Positions 56,792 through 64,000 of a stretch of DNA of 64,000 nucleotides are shown here, piece by piece. The DNA is from Paenarthrobacter sp. A20 (GTDB taxonomy: Bacteria; Actinomycetota; Actinomycetes; Actinomycetales; Micrococcaceae), in assembly GCF_024168825.1 (NCBI RefSeq), contig NZ_JALJWH010000001.1, positions 3,844,001 to 3,908,000 of the forward strand, given 5' to 3'. How positions within the stretch are numbered: position 1 is the first letter of the stretch; each line of letters opens with the position of its first letter. The translations under genes were made by a program, and so were the position numbers. A model generated the notes under the pieces. That model ran no database searches, had not been told where the DNA came from, and saw only the letters and a list, made by a program, of their open reading frames with translations.

Positions 56792-57268
56792 ATGGGCCTC
56801 AATGAACACCACTACGCGCTGACCGTCCGCTGGACCGGAAACCTGGGCGAGGGCACGGTCAGCTACAGGGGATATTCCCGGGACCATGATGTCGACATCC
56901 CAGACCTTCCCACCTTGCAGGGTTCTGCGGATCCGACCTTCCACGGAGACCGGACACGCTATAACCCGGAGCAACTGCTGCTCGCGGCCTTGTCTCAGTG
57001 CCACATGTTGTCTTTCCTGCACGTTGCCGTCAAGCACGGCGTGGTGGTCACCGGCTACGAGGACAACGCAGAAGGCCTCATGAAACTCAACCGGGACGGC
57101 AGCGGGCAATTCGAGAGCGTGACGCTCAAACCACACGTCACCATTGCCGATCCCGGCCACGCCGGCTTGATGCCACAGTTACACCACGAAGCCAACCAGG
57201 TCTGCTTCATCGCCCGCAGCGTCAATTTCCCGGTACGGCACGAGCCAAGCACGACGGCGGCGGCCTAA
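56792..57268 (+). CDS. OsmC/Ohr-family peroxide-detoxifying protein
   Basis: 158-aa OsmC-fold protein. The two reactive cysteines are in LLAALSQCHMLSFLH (about residue 70) and EANQVCFIARSVNFPV (about 137), the spacing expected for thiol-dependent peroxidases of this family. The N-terminal strands (YALTVRWTGNLGEGTVSYRG) match YhfA/OsmC-like members. The reductant is not indicated. Its stop overlaps that of the opposing epimerase gene by a few bases. Confidence 0.9.
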   Translation: MGLNEHHYALTVRWTGNLGEGTVSYRGYSRDHDVDIPDLPTLQGSADPTFHGDRTRYNPEQLLLAALSQCHMLSFLHVAVKHGVVVTGYEDNAEGLMKLNRDGSGQFESVTLKPHVTIADPGHAGLMPQLHHEANQVCFIARSVNFPVRHEPSTTAAA

Positions 57269-58264
57269 CGCTGTTCAGCCCGCCATTGCGCCACGAGCCG
57301 TTGTTCGGTTTCCCGGCTCAGCCCCGCTTTGCGGTCCCTGTTCAGGCCCTTGTGCCTCTCATCCTCAAGTGTCGCTGCCAGCGTCTCCTGCCACGGCCGC
57401 AGGAGCATCCCCCGCTCCCGTGCAGCACGGTTGGTCCGCGCCTGGAATCCGTCATGATCCGCCGGCAACCATAACGGCAGTGAGTCCGGCCCCGCCCAGA
57501 AGTCCACCCCTTGCTCCACCAGCCACGCTTCGTCAGCCCGGACAATGTTTCCAGCCGGAGCCCCGGCTGCATGTTGGGACTCGGCGATGAAGTCATCAAA
57601 CCCCACAACGTCCCCCAGCGCGTTGTAGACGCCAGTCAGTCCTTGTTCGGCCGCACGCAGGATCCACGAGGCCAGGTCCCGCACATCGATGATCTGGGTG
57701 GCGGCGTCCGGGACATCGGGCACCAGCACCGGATCATGGTTGGCCGCGAAACGGGCAGGCCAGTAACCGTAGCGATCCGTACCGTCACCTGGGCCTCCGA
57801 TGAGCCCCGCCCGGACGATGTGGGCCTTGTCCCCCACCGTGGTCAGCGTCATCTGCTCAATTGCCGACTTGGACTCGCCGTAGGTTTCCGGAGTGCCCGC
57901 TTGGCCAGCCGGCAAGGGTTCCAGAAGTTCCGCGCTTTCATCGGCGCCGGGGACCGAGTGGTCCGCGTAGACCGAACAGCTTGAGACAAAGGTCCAATGG
58001 CCTGCTGCCGGGCCCAGCACCTCCAAGGCCTGGCCGGCCTGGACGGGATCGCGGGACACCTCAATAACCGAGTCCCAGCCGCCGTCGAGGTCTGCCAAGG
58101 CCGCAGCACCCAAGGAACGGTCCCCCCCGTACCCAGGTGGCGCCGTCGGGCGGATTCGCTGAAGTACCGCGGGCAAAACAGGTGACGTCGTGCCCGGCGG
58201 CAACTGCCTGCCGTGCGATTTCTGCTGACAGGAAGGCTGTGCCACCGAGGACCAGGATGCGCAT
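57265..58264 (-). pseudogene. NAD-dependent epimerase/dehydratase gene with a frameshift at a G7 run
   Basis: Extended-SDR gene split over two frames. The N-terminal part (ATG at 58264) has the Rossmann motif MRILVLGGTAFLSAEIARQA and runs to ATWVRG. The rest continues in another frame as GDRSLGAAALADLDGGWDSV and includes the SDR Tyr-Lys pair (TYGESKSAIEQM), ending near RLVAQWRAEQR. The junction is a run of seven G on the coding strand (58122-58128). Removing one G restores a single ~332-aa protein with normal flow across the join. It may be a true mutation, slippage-controlled switching, or a sequencing error in the homopolymer. Confidence 0.85.
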
Positions 58265-58351
58265 ACCGTCACGCTACGGCGATAGGGTTGTAGGTGGACA
58301 GAGTGTTCCGCGCCCGGCGAACACGGGCCGACGACAAGGAGCTATTCCACC

Positions 58352-59047
58352 TTGACCTCCATCCCCCTGGCAGAAATTGTCACTTTGGAACCCGAAAAGA
58401 TCGATCTCGTATCCATCCTCATCACCGTTGGCGTGGGCCTGGGTGTGTGGATCGTGGCGAGATTCGTTATTTTGCGCATCACCCGAAGAGTGTCCGCGGG
58501 AAGTTCCTTCTTCAAGAAAGCCCACTTCAAGTGGGTGCAACCAGCCATCCGCGCGCTGGACCACGAACGCCGCTCGCAGCGCGCCGAAACCATCGGCACG
58601 CTGCTGACGAGCCTTGTAAGCGTCGTGGTGGTGGTGATTGTGATCATCTACGTCCTCAAGTACATGAACGTGGACGTCGCGCCGCTGTTGACCAGCGTCG
58701 GCATCCTGGGTGTCGCCATCGGTTTCGGTGCCCAACAGTTGATCCGTGACTTCCTCGCGGGAATCTTCATCACCATCGAAGACCAATACGGAATCGGCGA
58801 CGTCATCGTCACCAGCGAAGTGGTTGGTACCGTTGAATCCGTGGGCCTGCGCATTACACGGGTCCGCGCTGAGGACGGGGCGATCTGGTACCTGCGGAAC
58901 GGTGAAATCCTGCGGGTGGGCAACCGCTCCCAAGGTGATTACGTTCCGCTCGAGACACCTGAAACGAACGAACCCGGCGCTGCGGCTGCACCCGTAACTG
59001 CAGGCGCACCCCGCGTGACCAAGGCCGAGGAGAAGTCCAATGAGTAA
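58352..59047 (+). CDS. Small mechanosensitive channel (MscS family)
   Basis: 231-aa MscS-like channel, which releases solutes on hypo-osmotic shock. Two transmembrane helices (ILITVGVGLGVWIVARFVI; LVSVVVVVIVIIYVLKYMNV) precede the pore-lining TM3, VGILGVAIGFGAQQLIRDFL, and the beta domain (GIFITIEDQYGIGDVIVTSE, then AIWYLRNGEILRVGNRS). The start is TTG after AAGGAG. The C-terminal Ala/Thr/Pro tail is short. Its end overlaps the globin start by 8 bp, so the two are translated together. Confidence 0.93.
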   Translation: MTSIPLAEIVTLEPEKIDLVSILITVGVGLGVWIVARFVILRITRRVSAGSSFFKKAHFKWVQPAIRALDHERRSQRAETIGTLLTSLVSVVVVVIVIIYVLKYMNVDVAPLLTSVGILGVAIGFGAQQLIRDFLAGIFITIEDQYGIGDVIVTSEVVGTVESVGLRITRVRAEDGAIWYLRNGEILRVGNRSQGDYVPLETPETNEPGAAAAPVTAGAPRVTKAEEKSNE

Positions 59048-59516
59048 CAACGCCGGCGCACAACCGCCAGCACCACAGGTGGGCCCCCGACGCCAACTGA
59101 TGCAGAACGATCCCTTCAACCAGCCCGCCTACACGGACAGCTTCTACGCCGCAGTTGGCGGCCACGAAACGTTCGTCAAGCTCATCGACGTCTTCTATGA
59201 CGGCGTGGCCACGGACCCGTTGCTGCGTCCGATGTACCCCGAAGAGGACCTGGGCCCGGCAAAGCGCCGCTTCCTCATGTTCCTGGAGCAGTATTGGGGT
59301 GGTCCCACGACCTACGGTGAAGAGCGCGGCCATCCCCGGCTACGCATGCGCCACATGCCGTTCAGGGTGACCCCGGAAGCCAAAGACCGATGGTTGTTCC
59401 ACATGCGGACGGCCGTGGATTCCTTGGAGCTCTCGCCGTTGCATGAAGGCACACTGTGGGACTACATGGAGCGGGCCGCGCTGACAATGATCAACAGCCC
59501 GTCGGCTGGCGCCTGA
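59040..59516 (+). CDS. Truncated haemoglobin, group II (trHbO-like)
   Basis: 158-aa globin with a short disordered N-terminus (residues 1-27) followed by the 2-on-2 fold. Key residues: Phe/Tyr in the B helix (FVKLIDVFYDGVATDP), PMYPEEDLGPAKRRFLMFLE, QYWGGPTTYGEERGHPRLRM, and the proximal His in RMRHMPFRV. Trp in RWLFHM is the G8 Trp typical of group II. Proposed roles are O2/NO handling or peroxidase activity. It overlaps the MscS gene. Confidence 0.95.
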   Translation: MSNNAGAQPPAPQVGPRRQLMQNDPFNQPAYTDSFYAAVGGHETFVKLIDVFYDGVATDPLLRPMYPEEDLGPAKRRFLMFLEQYWGGPTTYGEERGHPRLRMRHMPFRVTPEAKDRWLFHMRTAVDSLELSPLHEGTLWDYMERAALTMINSPSAGA

Positions 59517-59520
59517 CCCC

Positions 59521-60192
59521 CTAGAACCCGAGTCCCAGGCCTGCGCCGGTGCGAACCAGCACATGGCCGCGGGGGCCGCTCAGGCGGAACCAGCGGCCGT
59601 TACGGAACACGTGCTGCTCGGCGTCGCCCAGGAAGCCCAGGGCGAAAGCGGCGAACGCCGCCCCGGCGGGAAGGCCGGTATCGCCGGGAAGTTCACGGCC
59701 CCAAACAGCTGCCCGGGCGCTGTTTAACACTGCGGCTCCCGCCAAGGCAGGAATCACGCCGGCCACCTCCGCGATGCCGGCCTCCGCTGCCGACTTGAGG
59801 TCGGCGTCGTGCATTGTGCCCCGGGCCTCCCAGCCGCTTCGGGGGGCGCCAACGCCCGCCCAGGACTCAGAAACGGTCGACGGCGGGATGGGCAGTTCCA
59901 CATCCTCGGCGGCCGAGCGGGCCAACCGGTCCATGACGGAGGCAAGGGTGACGGTGACATCTGCTTGCGCCGGCTCGGCGAGGGCCATGGTCCGCAGGCC
60001 AAGGATGGTGGGGGTGGACTCCCCCAGGATTCGCGGCCTCAGGACACACACATAGGCAGCCAGGACGCTGCCCGCGGCCTGGAGGCGGATGGCTCCGTCG
60101 TCGATGCTTTTTGCCCGGGTAACGAAGGTCCGCAGGTCTGCGAGGTCACGGGGATCGGCGAAGCGGAAGGACTGGGTCAGGACGTCTGTCAC
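59521..60192 (-). CDS. Conserved hypothetical protein, 223 aa
   Basis: Soluble protein with an Ala-rich composition. It starts at GTG (VTDVLTQSFRFADPRDLADL), followed by AGSVLAAYVCVLRPRILGES, VLGLRTMAL-like segments (ILGLRTMALAEPAQADVTVT), and an Ala/Gly-rich second half (AAEAGIAEVAGVIPALAGAA) without charged clusters. There is no signal peptide. I remember near-identical hypothetical proteins in Arthrobacter next to trHbO and TesB genes, but no function. A frame extends upstream to 60405, antisense to tesB, and is rejected. Confidence 0.75.
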   Translation of the reverse strand: MTDVLTQSFRFADPRDLADLRTFVTRAKSIDDGAIRLQAAGSVLAAYVCVLRPRILGESTPTILGLRTMALAEPAQADVTVTLASVMDRLARSAAEDVELPIPPSTVSESWAGVGAPRSGWEARGTMHDADLKSAAEAGIAEVAGVIPALAGAAVLNSARAAVWGRELPGDTGLPAGAAFAAFALGFLGDAEQHVFRNGRWFRLSGPRGHVLVRTGAGLGLGF

Positions 60193-60255
60193 ATCATCGA
60201 CTCTACCGGCATGTCCCCGGTTGAGAGGGGTCGGGGCGGCGTCTAAAGTCGAACC

Positions 60256-61161
60256 ATGACTGAGACGAACGCTGGCCTCGAGGTGGAAGCACCCGTAGAA
60301 GACCCCATGGAAGTGCTGATAGGCCTGCTGGATCTTGGCGACTTCGACGGTGCCAGGACCAACGAGGACATCTTCCTGGGCCCGTCGCAAAAGCAGCCAC
60401 GGCATCGTGTCTTTGGCGGTCAGGTTTTGGCGCAGTCAATGATGGCCGGGATGCGGACAGTCGAGCCGGACCGGGCCGCGCACTCCATGCACGGCTATTT
60501 CCTGCGGCCAGGTGACGCCAACAAGCCCATCACGTTCGGTGTCGAGAGGCTGCGGGACGGGCGTTCGTTCTCGGCCCGCCGCGTCCACGCGTACCAGGAC
60601 GGTGTGCCGATTCTTTCGATGATCGCCTCGTTCCAGGTGGAAGACAGTGGCCTGGACCATCAAGCAACCATGCCCGAAGGCATCCCCGATCCCGAATCAC
60701 TACCCAGTACCGCAGAACTTCTCTCCCACTACGACCACCCCATGGCGCGGCACATGTCCTCGGAGCGTCCTTTCGACGTCCGACATATCGACCCCGCGCT
60801 GTATGTTTCCCCGCCAAAGGAGCACGTAGCCACCAACGCGGTGTGGATGAAAACAATGGGTCCCCTGCCGGATGATCCCAATCTGCACCGGGCGGCCTTG
60901 GCTTACGCAAGCGATTACACACTGCTGGAGTCCATTCTCCGCAAGCACGGCCTTGCCTGGATGACGCCTGGCATGAGTGTCGCCAGCCTCGACCACGCCA
61001 TGTGGTGGCACCGGCCCGTGCGCGTCGACGAGTGGATGCTGTACGTCCAGGAATCCCCCAGCGCCCAAGGCGCCCGGGGGCTTGCCACGGGCCGGATCTT
61101 CAACCGCGAGGGGCAGCACGTTGCCACCGTAGCGCAGGAAGGCATGGTCCGGATTCCGTAG
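60256..61161 (+). CDS. tesB: Acyl-CoA thioesterase II
   Basis: 301-aa double-hotdog thioesterase that hydrolyses medium- and long-chain acyl-CoA. The N-terminal hotdog has QPRHRVFGGQVLAQSMMAGM and HSMHGYFLRPGD, and ERLRDGRSFSARRVHAYQDG. The C-terminal hotdog has AYASDYTLLESILRKHG, MSVASLDHAMWWHRPVRVDE and MLYVQESPSAQGARGLATGR. The catalytic Asp of the D-T/S-Q triad is expected in the SLDHAMWWH segment. It is divergent from the 223-aa hypothetical gene by 63 bp. Confidence 0.95.
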   Translation: MTETNAGLEVEAPVEDPMEVLIGLLDLGDFDGARTNEDIFLGPSQKQPRHRVFGGQVLAQSMMAGMRTVEPDRAAHSMHGYFLRPGDANKPITFGVERLRDGRSFSARRVHAYQDGVPILSMIASFQVEDSGLDHQATMPEGIPDPESLPSTAELLSHYDHPMARHMSSERPFDVRHIDPALYVSPPKEHVATNAVWMKTMGPLPDDPNLHRAALAYASDYTLLESILRKHGLAWMTPGMSVASLDHAMWWHRPVRVDEWMLYVQESPSAQGARGLATGRIFNREGQHVATVAQEGMVRIP

Positions 61162-61192
61162 CACGGATCCGTTCCTACGGATGTACACGCAG

Positions 61193-61220
61193 AAAGGCCG
61201 GTCCCAAGGGACCGGCCTTT
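61193..61220. terminator. Bidirectional terminator between tesB and ettA
   Basis: A 12-bp perfect stem (AAAGGCCGGTCC / GGACCGGCCTTT) with loop CAAG, between two convergent genes. Confidence 0.85.
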
Positions 61221-61239
61221 CGATGTTTCTGGCCTGCTG

Positions 61240-62922
61240 TTAGTCGCGGGTCAGGCGGCGGTGCGTGACGCGGTGCGGCTTGGCAGCATCGGGGCCCAGG
61301 CGCTCCACCTTGTTCTCTTCGTAGGAGTCGAAGTTGCCCTCGAACCAGTACCACTTGGAGGGGTTCTCGTCGTCACCTTCGTAGGCGAGGATGTGGGTCG
61401 CTACCCGGTCGAGGAACCAGCGATCGTGCGAGACCACCACGGCACAACCCGGGAATTCGAGAAGGGCGTTTTCAAGGCTGCCCAGGGTTTCGACGTCGAG
61501 GTCGTTGGTAGGTTCGTCGAGCAGCAACAAGTTGCCACCCTGCTTGAGCGTTAAGGCAAGGTTGAGGCGGTTGCGCTCACCACCGGAGAGGACACCGGCC
61601 TTCTTCTGCTGGTCCGGTCCTTTGAAGCCGAACGCCGAAACGTAGGCACGCGAAGGCATTTCGACATGACCGACCTGGAGGAAGTCATGGCCTTCCGAAA
61701 CAACTTCCCAGAGGGATTTGTTGGGATCGATGCCGCCACGGGACTGGTCCACGTAAGAGATCTTCACGGACTCGCCGATCTTGAGCTCACCATCGTCCAG
61801 GGGCTCCATGCCGACGATCGTCTTGAACAGCGTGGACTTACCCACACCGTTGGGTCCGATGACGCCAACGATGCCGTTGCGGGGCAGCGAGAAGGAGAGG
61901 CCATCGATCAGGACGCGGTCGTCGAAGCCCTTCTTCAGGTTCTTGGCCTCGATGACCAGGGAACCCAGGCGCGGTCCCGGCGGGATCTGAATCTCTTCGA
62001 AGTCCAGCTTGCGGGTGCGATCGGCCTCCGCAGCCATTTCCTCGTAGCGGGCCAGACGGGCCTTGGACTTGGTCTGGCGGCCCTTGGCGTTGGAGCGCAC
62101 CCACTCAAGTTCCTCGGTCAGGCGCTTGGAAAGCTTTGCGTCTTTCTTGCCCTGGACCTCAAGGCGGGCCTTCTTCTTCTCCAGGTAGGTGGAGTAGTTA
62201 CCCTCGTACGGGTAGAGGTGACCACGGTCAACTTCAGCGATCCACTCAGCCACGTGGTCAAGGAAGTAACGATCGTGGGTCACGGCAAGGACAGCGCCGG
62301 GGTACTGGGAGAGGTGCTGTTCCAGCCACAGCACGCTTTCGGCGTCCAAGTGGTTGGTGGGCTCATCGAGCAGCAACAGGTCAGGCTTCTGGAGAAGAAG
62401 CTTGCAGAGGGCTACGCGGCGGCGCTCACCACCGGAAAGGACGGTGACGTCGGCATCGGCCGGCGGGCAGCGCAGTGCGTCCATCGCCTGTTCGAGCTGG
62501 GAGTCGATATCCCAGGCATCGGCAGCGTCGATGGCTTCCTGCAGCTTGCCCATCTCGTCCAGGAGCGTGTCATAGTCCGCATCCGGGTTGGCCATTTCCT
62601 CGGAGATCTCGTTGAATCGCTGGATCTTGCCGTAGATCTCGCCAACGCCTTCCTGGACGTTGCCCAGGACGGTCTTTCCCTCGTTCAGTGGCGGTTCCTG
62701 CAGGAGGATGCCCACGGTGTAACCGGGGCTGAGGCGGGCCTCGCCGTTTGAAGGGGTGTCCAGTCCGGCCATGATCTTCAGGATGGTGGACTTACCAGCA
62801 CCGTTCGGTCCCACGACGCCGATCTTCGCGCCAGGGTAGAACGACATGCTGACATCGTCCAGAATAAGTTTGTCGCCAACGGCCTTGCGAGCCTTGGTCA
62901 TCGTGTAAATGAATTCCGCCAT
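61240..62922 (-). CDS. ettA: Energy-dependent translational throttle protein (ABC-F)
   Basis: 560-aa ABC-F ATPase that binds the ribosomal E site and tunes the first elongation step to ATP level. Two ABC domains: Walker A GPNGAGKSTILKIMAGL and GPNGVGKSTLFKTIVGM; signature LSGGERRRVALCKLLL and LSGGERNRLNLALTL; Walker B LLLLDEPTNHLD and LLLLDEPTNDLD. The linker arm (ERTEL-like, YEEMAAEADRTRKLDFEEIQ) lies between. The start is the ATG at 62922 (MAEFIYTMTKARKAVGDK); upstream residues in the frame look non-coding. Confidence 0.96.
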   Translation of the reverse strand: MAEFIYTMTKARKAVGDKLILDDVSMSFYPGAKIGVVGPNGAGKSTILKIMAGLDTPSNGEARLSPGYTVGILLQEPPLNEGKTVLGNVQEGVGEIYGKIQRFNEISEEMANPDADYDTLLDEMGKLQEAIDAADAWDIDSQLEQAMDALRCPPADADVTVLSGGERRRVALCKLLLQKPDLLLLDEPTNHLDAESVLWLEQHLSQYPGAVLAVTHDRYFLDHVAEWIAEVDRGHLYPYEGNYSTYLEKKKARLEVQGKKDAKLSKRLTEELEWVRSNAKGRQTKSKARLARYEEMAAEADRTRKLDFEEIQIPPGPRLGSLVIEAKNLKKGFDDRVLIDGLSFSLPRNGIVGVIGPNGVGKSTLFKTIVGMEPLDDGELKIGESVKISYVDQSRGGIDPNKSLWEVVSEGHDFLQVGHVEMPSRAYVSAFGFKGPDQQKKAGVLSGGERNRLNLALTLKQGGNLLLLDEPTNDLDVETLGSLENALLEFPGCAVVVSHDRWFLDRVATHILAYEGDDENPSKWYWFEGNFDSYEENKVERLGPDAAKPHRVTHRRLTRD

Positions 62923-62978
62923 ACCCTTAAATCTAATGGCTAGGCGTACATAACTCACATTCGAGGAGCCCGGCGCAG

Positions 62979-63470
62979 CTAGCGGGCGTCTCCGATGAAG
63001 CATTTTCCAGTGGCCAGCACCGGCAGCACTGTTACAACGACTCCACCGTCGCGGATCTGCCCCATGACGCAACTCCCGCCAGTCAAGGCCGCGGCTTGCA
63101 TGGCGTCGACGTCAAGACCTGTGGGCGTGCGGCTGACAGAGACCTCGACGTTGGCTTTCGGAATGCCGGCCGAGACCAAGGCCGTCCGTAAGGCCTCCCG
63201 GTCTGGTTTTGGGTTGCCGGCAACAAGGTTTTTCAGCGTCTTTTCGACTGCGGTGGTCGTCGCGGCAACGGCGGGATCCACGGTGGCCGTGACCTCGGAG
63301 TCGGTGGAAGGTGCCGGCGTAGCGACCTTCTGGCCTTCGGTCGAACCGGTGGAAGCCGTGCAGCCCGCGATCGTCAATGCCGCAGCAATGGCTAAAGTCA
63401 GTCCGGCGACACGGACGTTCGCTGCATCTGCTGCCCTGCCGAAAATCCGGGCGGTTCTCGTGCTCATCAC
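62979..63470 (-). CDS. Putative lipoprotein, DUF6993-like
   Basis: 163-aa protein with an N-terminal basic stretch, a hydrophobic signal and a lipobox LTIAGC (Cys at about residue 37), so it is probably a membrane-anchored lipoprotein. After a Thr/Ala linker (to about residue 75) comes a compact domain (TLKNLVAGNPKPDREALRTA, AGIPKANVEVSVSRTPTGLD, GGSCVMGQIRDGGVVVTVLP) with two further Cys that may form a disulfide. It resembles proteins I recall as DUF6993 in Micrococcaceae. Function unknown. The second Met is as likely a start as the first. Confidence 0.8.
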   Translation of the reverse strand: MMSTRTARIFGRAADAANVRVAGLTLAIAAALTIAGCTASTGSTEGQKVATPAPSTDSEVTATVDPAVAATTTAVEKTLKNLVAGNPKPDREALRTALVSAGIPKANVEVSVSRTPTGLDVDAMQAAALTGGSCVMGQIRDGGVVVTVLPVLATGKCFIGDAR

Positions 63471-63563
63471 CTAGCCATTGTGCCATTCACACGGAGTCCC
63501 CAAGGGCGTAGCGTTTCTCCCGGATGGCTTCGCCGTCCGGGTTGAGGAATGGAGAGCAGCATT

Positions 63564-64000
63564 ATGAGCGGACAGGCACCTGATGCCGTCGCATCGACAA
63601 CCGTCCCTGCCCGGCCCGAAAGAGTATGGGAGGCCCTGACTGATCCCGAACTCATCAAGCAGTACTTCCTCGGAACCAACGTCGCGACCACCTGGCAGGT
63701 AGGCGATCCGATTACTTACTCCGGGGAGTACAACGGCAAGCCCTACGAGGACAAAGGGACGATCCTCGCCTTCGATCCCCCGGAGCTGTTGAAGACCACT
63801 CACTACAGCCCAACCTCGGGGCTTCCCGACGCTCCGGAAAATTACCACACTGTGGAGTACAGGGTGGCCGAAGCAGCTGACGGAACAACTGTGACGATTA
63901 GCCAGGGCAACAATTCCAGTGTTGAAGAGGTGGAGCAGTCGACTGCCACGTGGCAATTGGTGCTGCAGAATCTCAAGGAATTTCTTGAGTCGAGGCCCTA
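63564..64000 (+). CDS. SRPBCC (AHSA1-like) domain protein, 3' end at window edge
   Basis: START/Bet v1-like small-ligand-binding fold of the AHSA1 group. Visible are VPARPERVWEALTDPELIKQ, then YFLGTNVATTWQVGDPITYS, KGTILAFDPPELLKTTHYSP and the C-terminal helix TATWQLVLQNLKEFLESRP. The ATG follows GGAGAG by 8 nt. 145 codons are complete, and the window ends with TA of what is very probably the stop codon, so the protein is effectively whole. Ligand and role are not readable; such proteins are often near ArsR regulators. Confidence 0.9.
   Translation, partial: MSGQAPDAVASTTVPARPERVWEALTDPELIKQYFLGTNVATTWQVGDPITYSGEYNGKPYEDKGTILAFDPPELLKTTHYSPTSGLPDAPENYHTVEYRVAEAADGTTVTISQGNNSSVEEVEQSTATWQLVLQNLKEFLESRP

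Overview
The window reads as a chromosomal, mostly housekeeping segment of a high-GC Gram-positive bacterium of the Micrococcaceae, most probably Arthrobacter or Paenarthrobacter. This is judged from protein character and gene order, not from a search. Supporting traits are class Ib nrdHIEF, the tig-clpP1-clpP2-clpX order with two ClpP proteins, a mycothiol-dependent nitroreductase-type DsbA protein, a group II truncated haemoglobin, a eukaryotic-like 1099-residue IleRS under an actinobacterial T-box, an RNase E/G with a long acidic/Ala-rich N-terminus, a DUF222/HNH protein and ROK/TetR/LysR regulators.

Layout. 1-1.2 kb: 5'-truncated DUF222-HNH gene. 1.3-5.6 kb: nrdHIEF on the minus strand behind a NrdR-like palindrome. 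5.8-7.3 kb: LysR regulator and a conserved hypothetical. 7.3-12.4 kb: six-gene MoxR-DUF58-VWA-VWA-TPR (Bat-like) operon. 12.6-17.3 kb: small conserved ORF, then a ROK-controlled sugar ABC importer (binding lipoprotein and two permeases, no ATPase). 17.4-20.1 kb: rRNA-type methyltransferase and a TetR gene flanked by two identical tRNA-Ala(GGC) genes. 20.2-27.9 kb: the rplU-rpmA-obgE-proB-proA-nadD-rsfS block. 28.2-29.85 kb: thiD-tenA fusion under a TPP riboswitch. 30-33.1 kb: RNase E/G. 33.6-40.2 kb: VKOR, then ndk, DUF4233, folC and ileS behind a T-box. 40.3-46.7 kb: EEP protein, SDR, valS, Fpg-type glycosylase, nitroreductase. 46.8-51.2 kb: clpX, clpP2, clpP1, tig. 51.2-51.5 kb: tRNA-Pro and tRNA-Gly. 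51.6-64 kb: Nei-type glycosylase, rpiB, membrane protein, pepN, OsmC, a frameshifted epimerase, MscS, trHbO, hypothetical, tesB, ettA, DUF6993 lipoprotein and a 3'-cut SRPBCC gene.

How it fits together. The content is core metabolism and information processing: dNTP synthesis, ribosome assembly and translation (L21, L27, ObgE, RsfS, EttA, IleRS, ValRS, tRNAs), proteostasis (trigger factor, ClpXP, PepN), proline, NAD, folate and thiamine metabolism, and DNA repair. No insertion sequence, prophage, CRISPR array or defence island was found, and I do not see a convincing new multi-gene system. The items most worth a second look are regulatory and structural: a TPP aptamer whose P1 stem abuts the start codon, an ileS T-box with a visible Shine-Dalgarno-sequestering hairpin, ClgR-, NrdR-, ROK- and TetR-type operator candidates, the tRNA-TetR-tRNA arrangement, and a G7 homopolymer frameshift in an epimerase gene.
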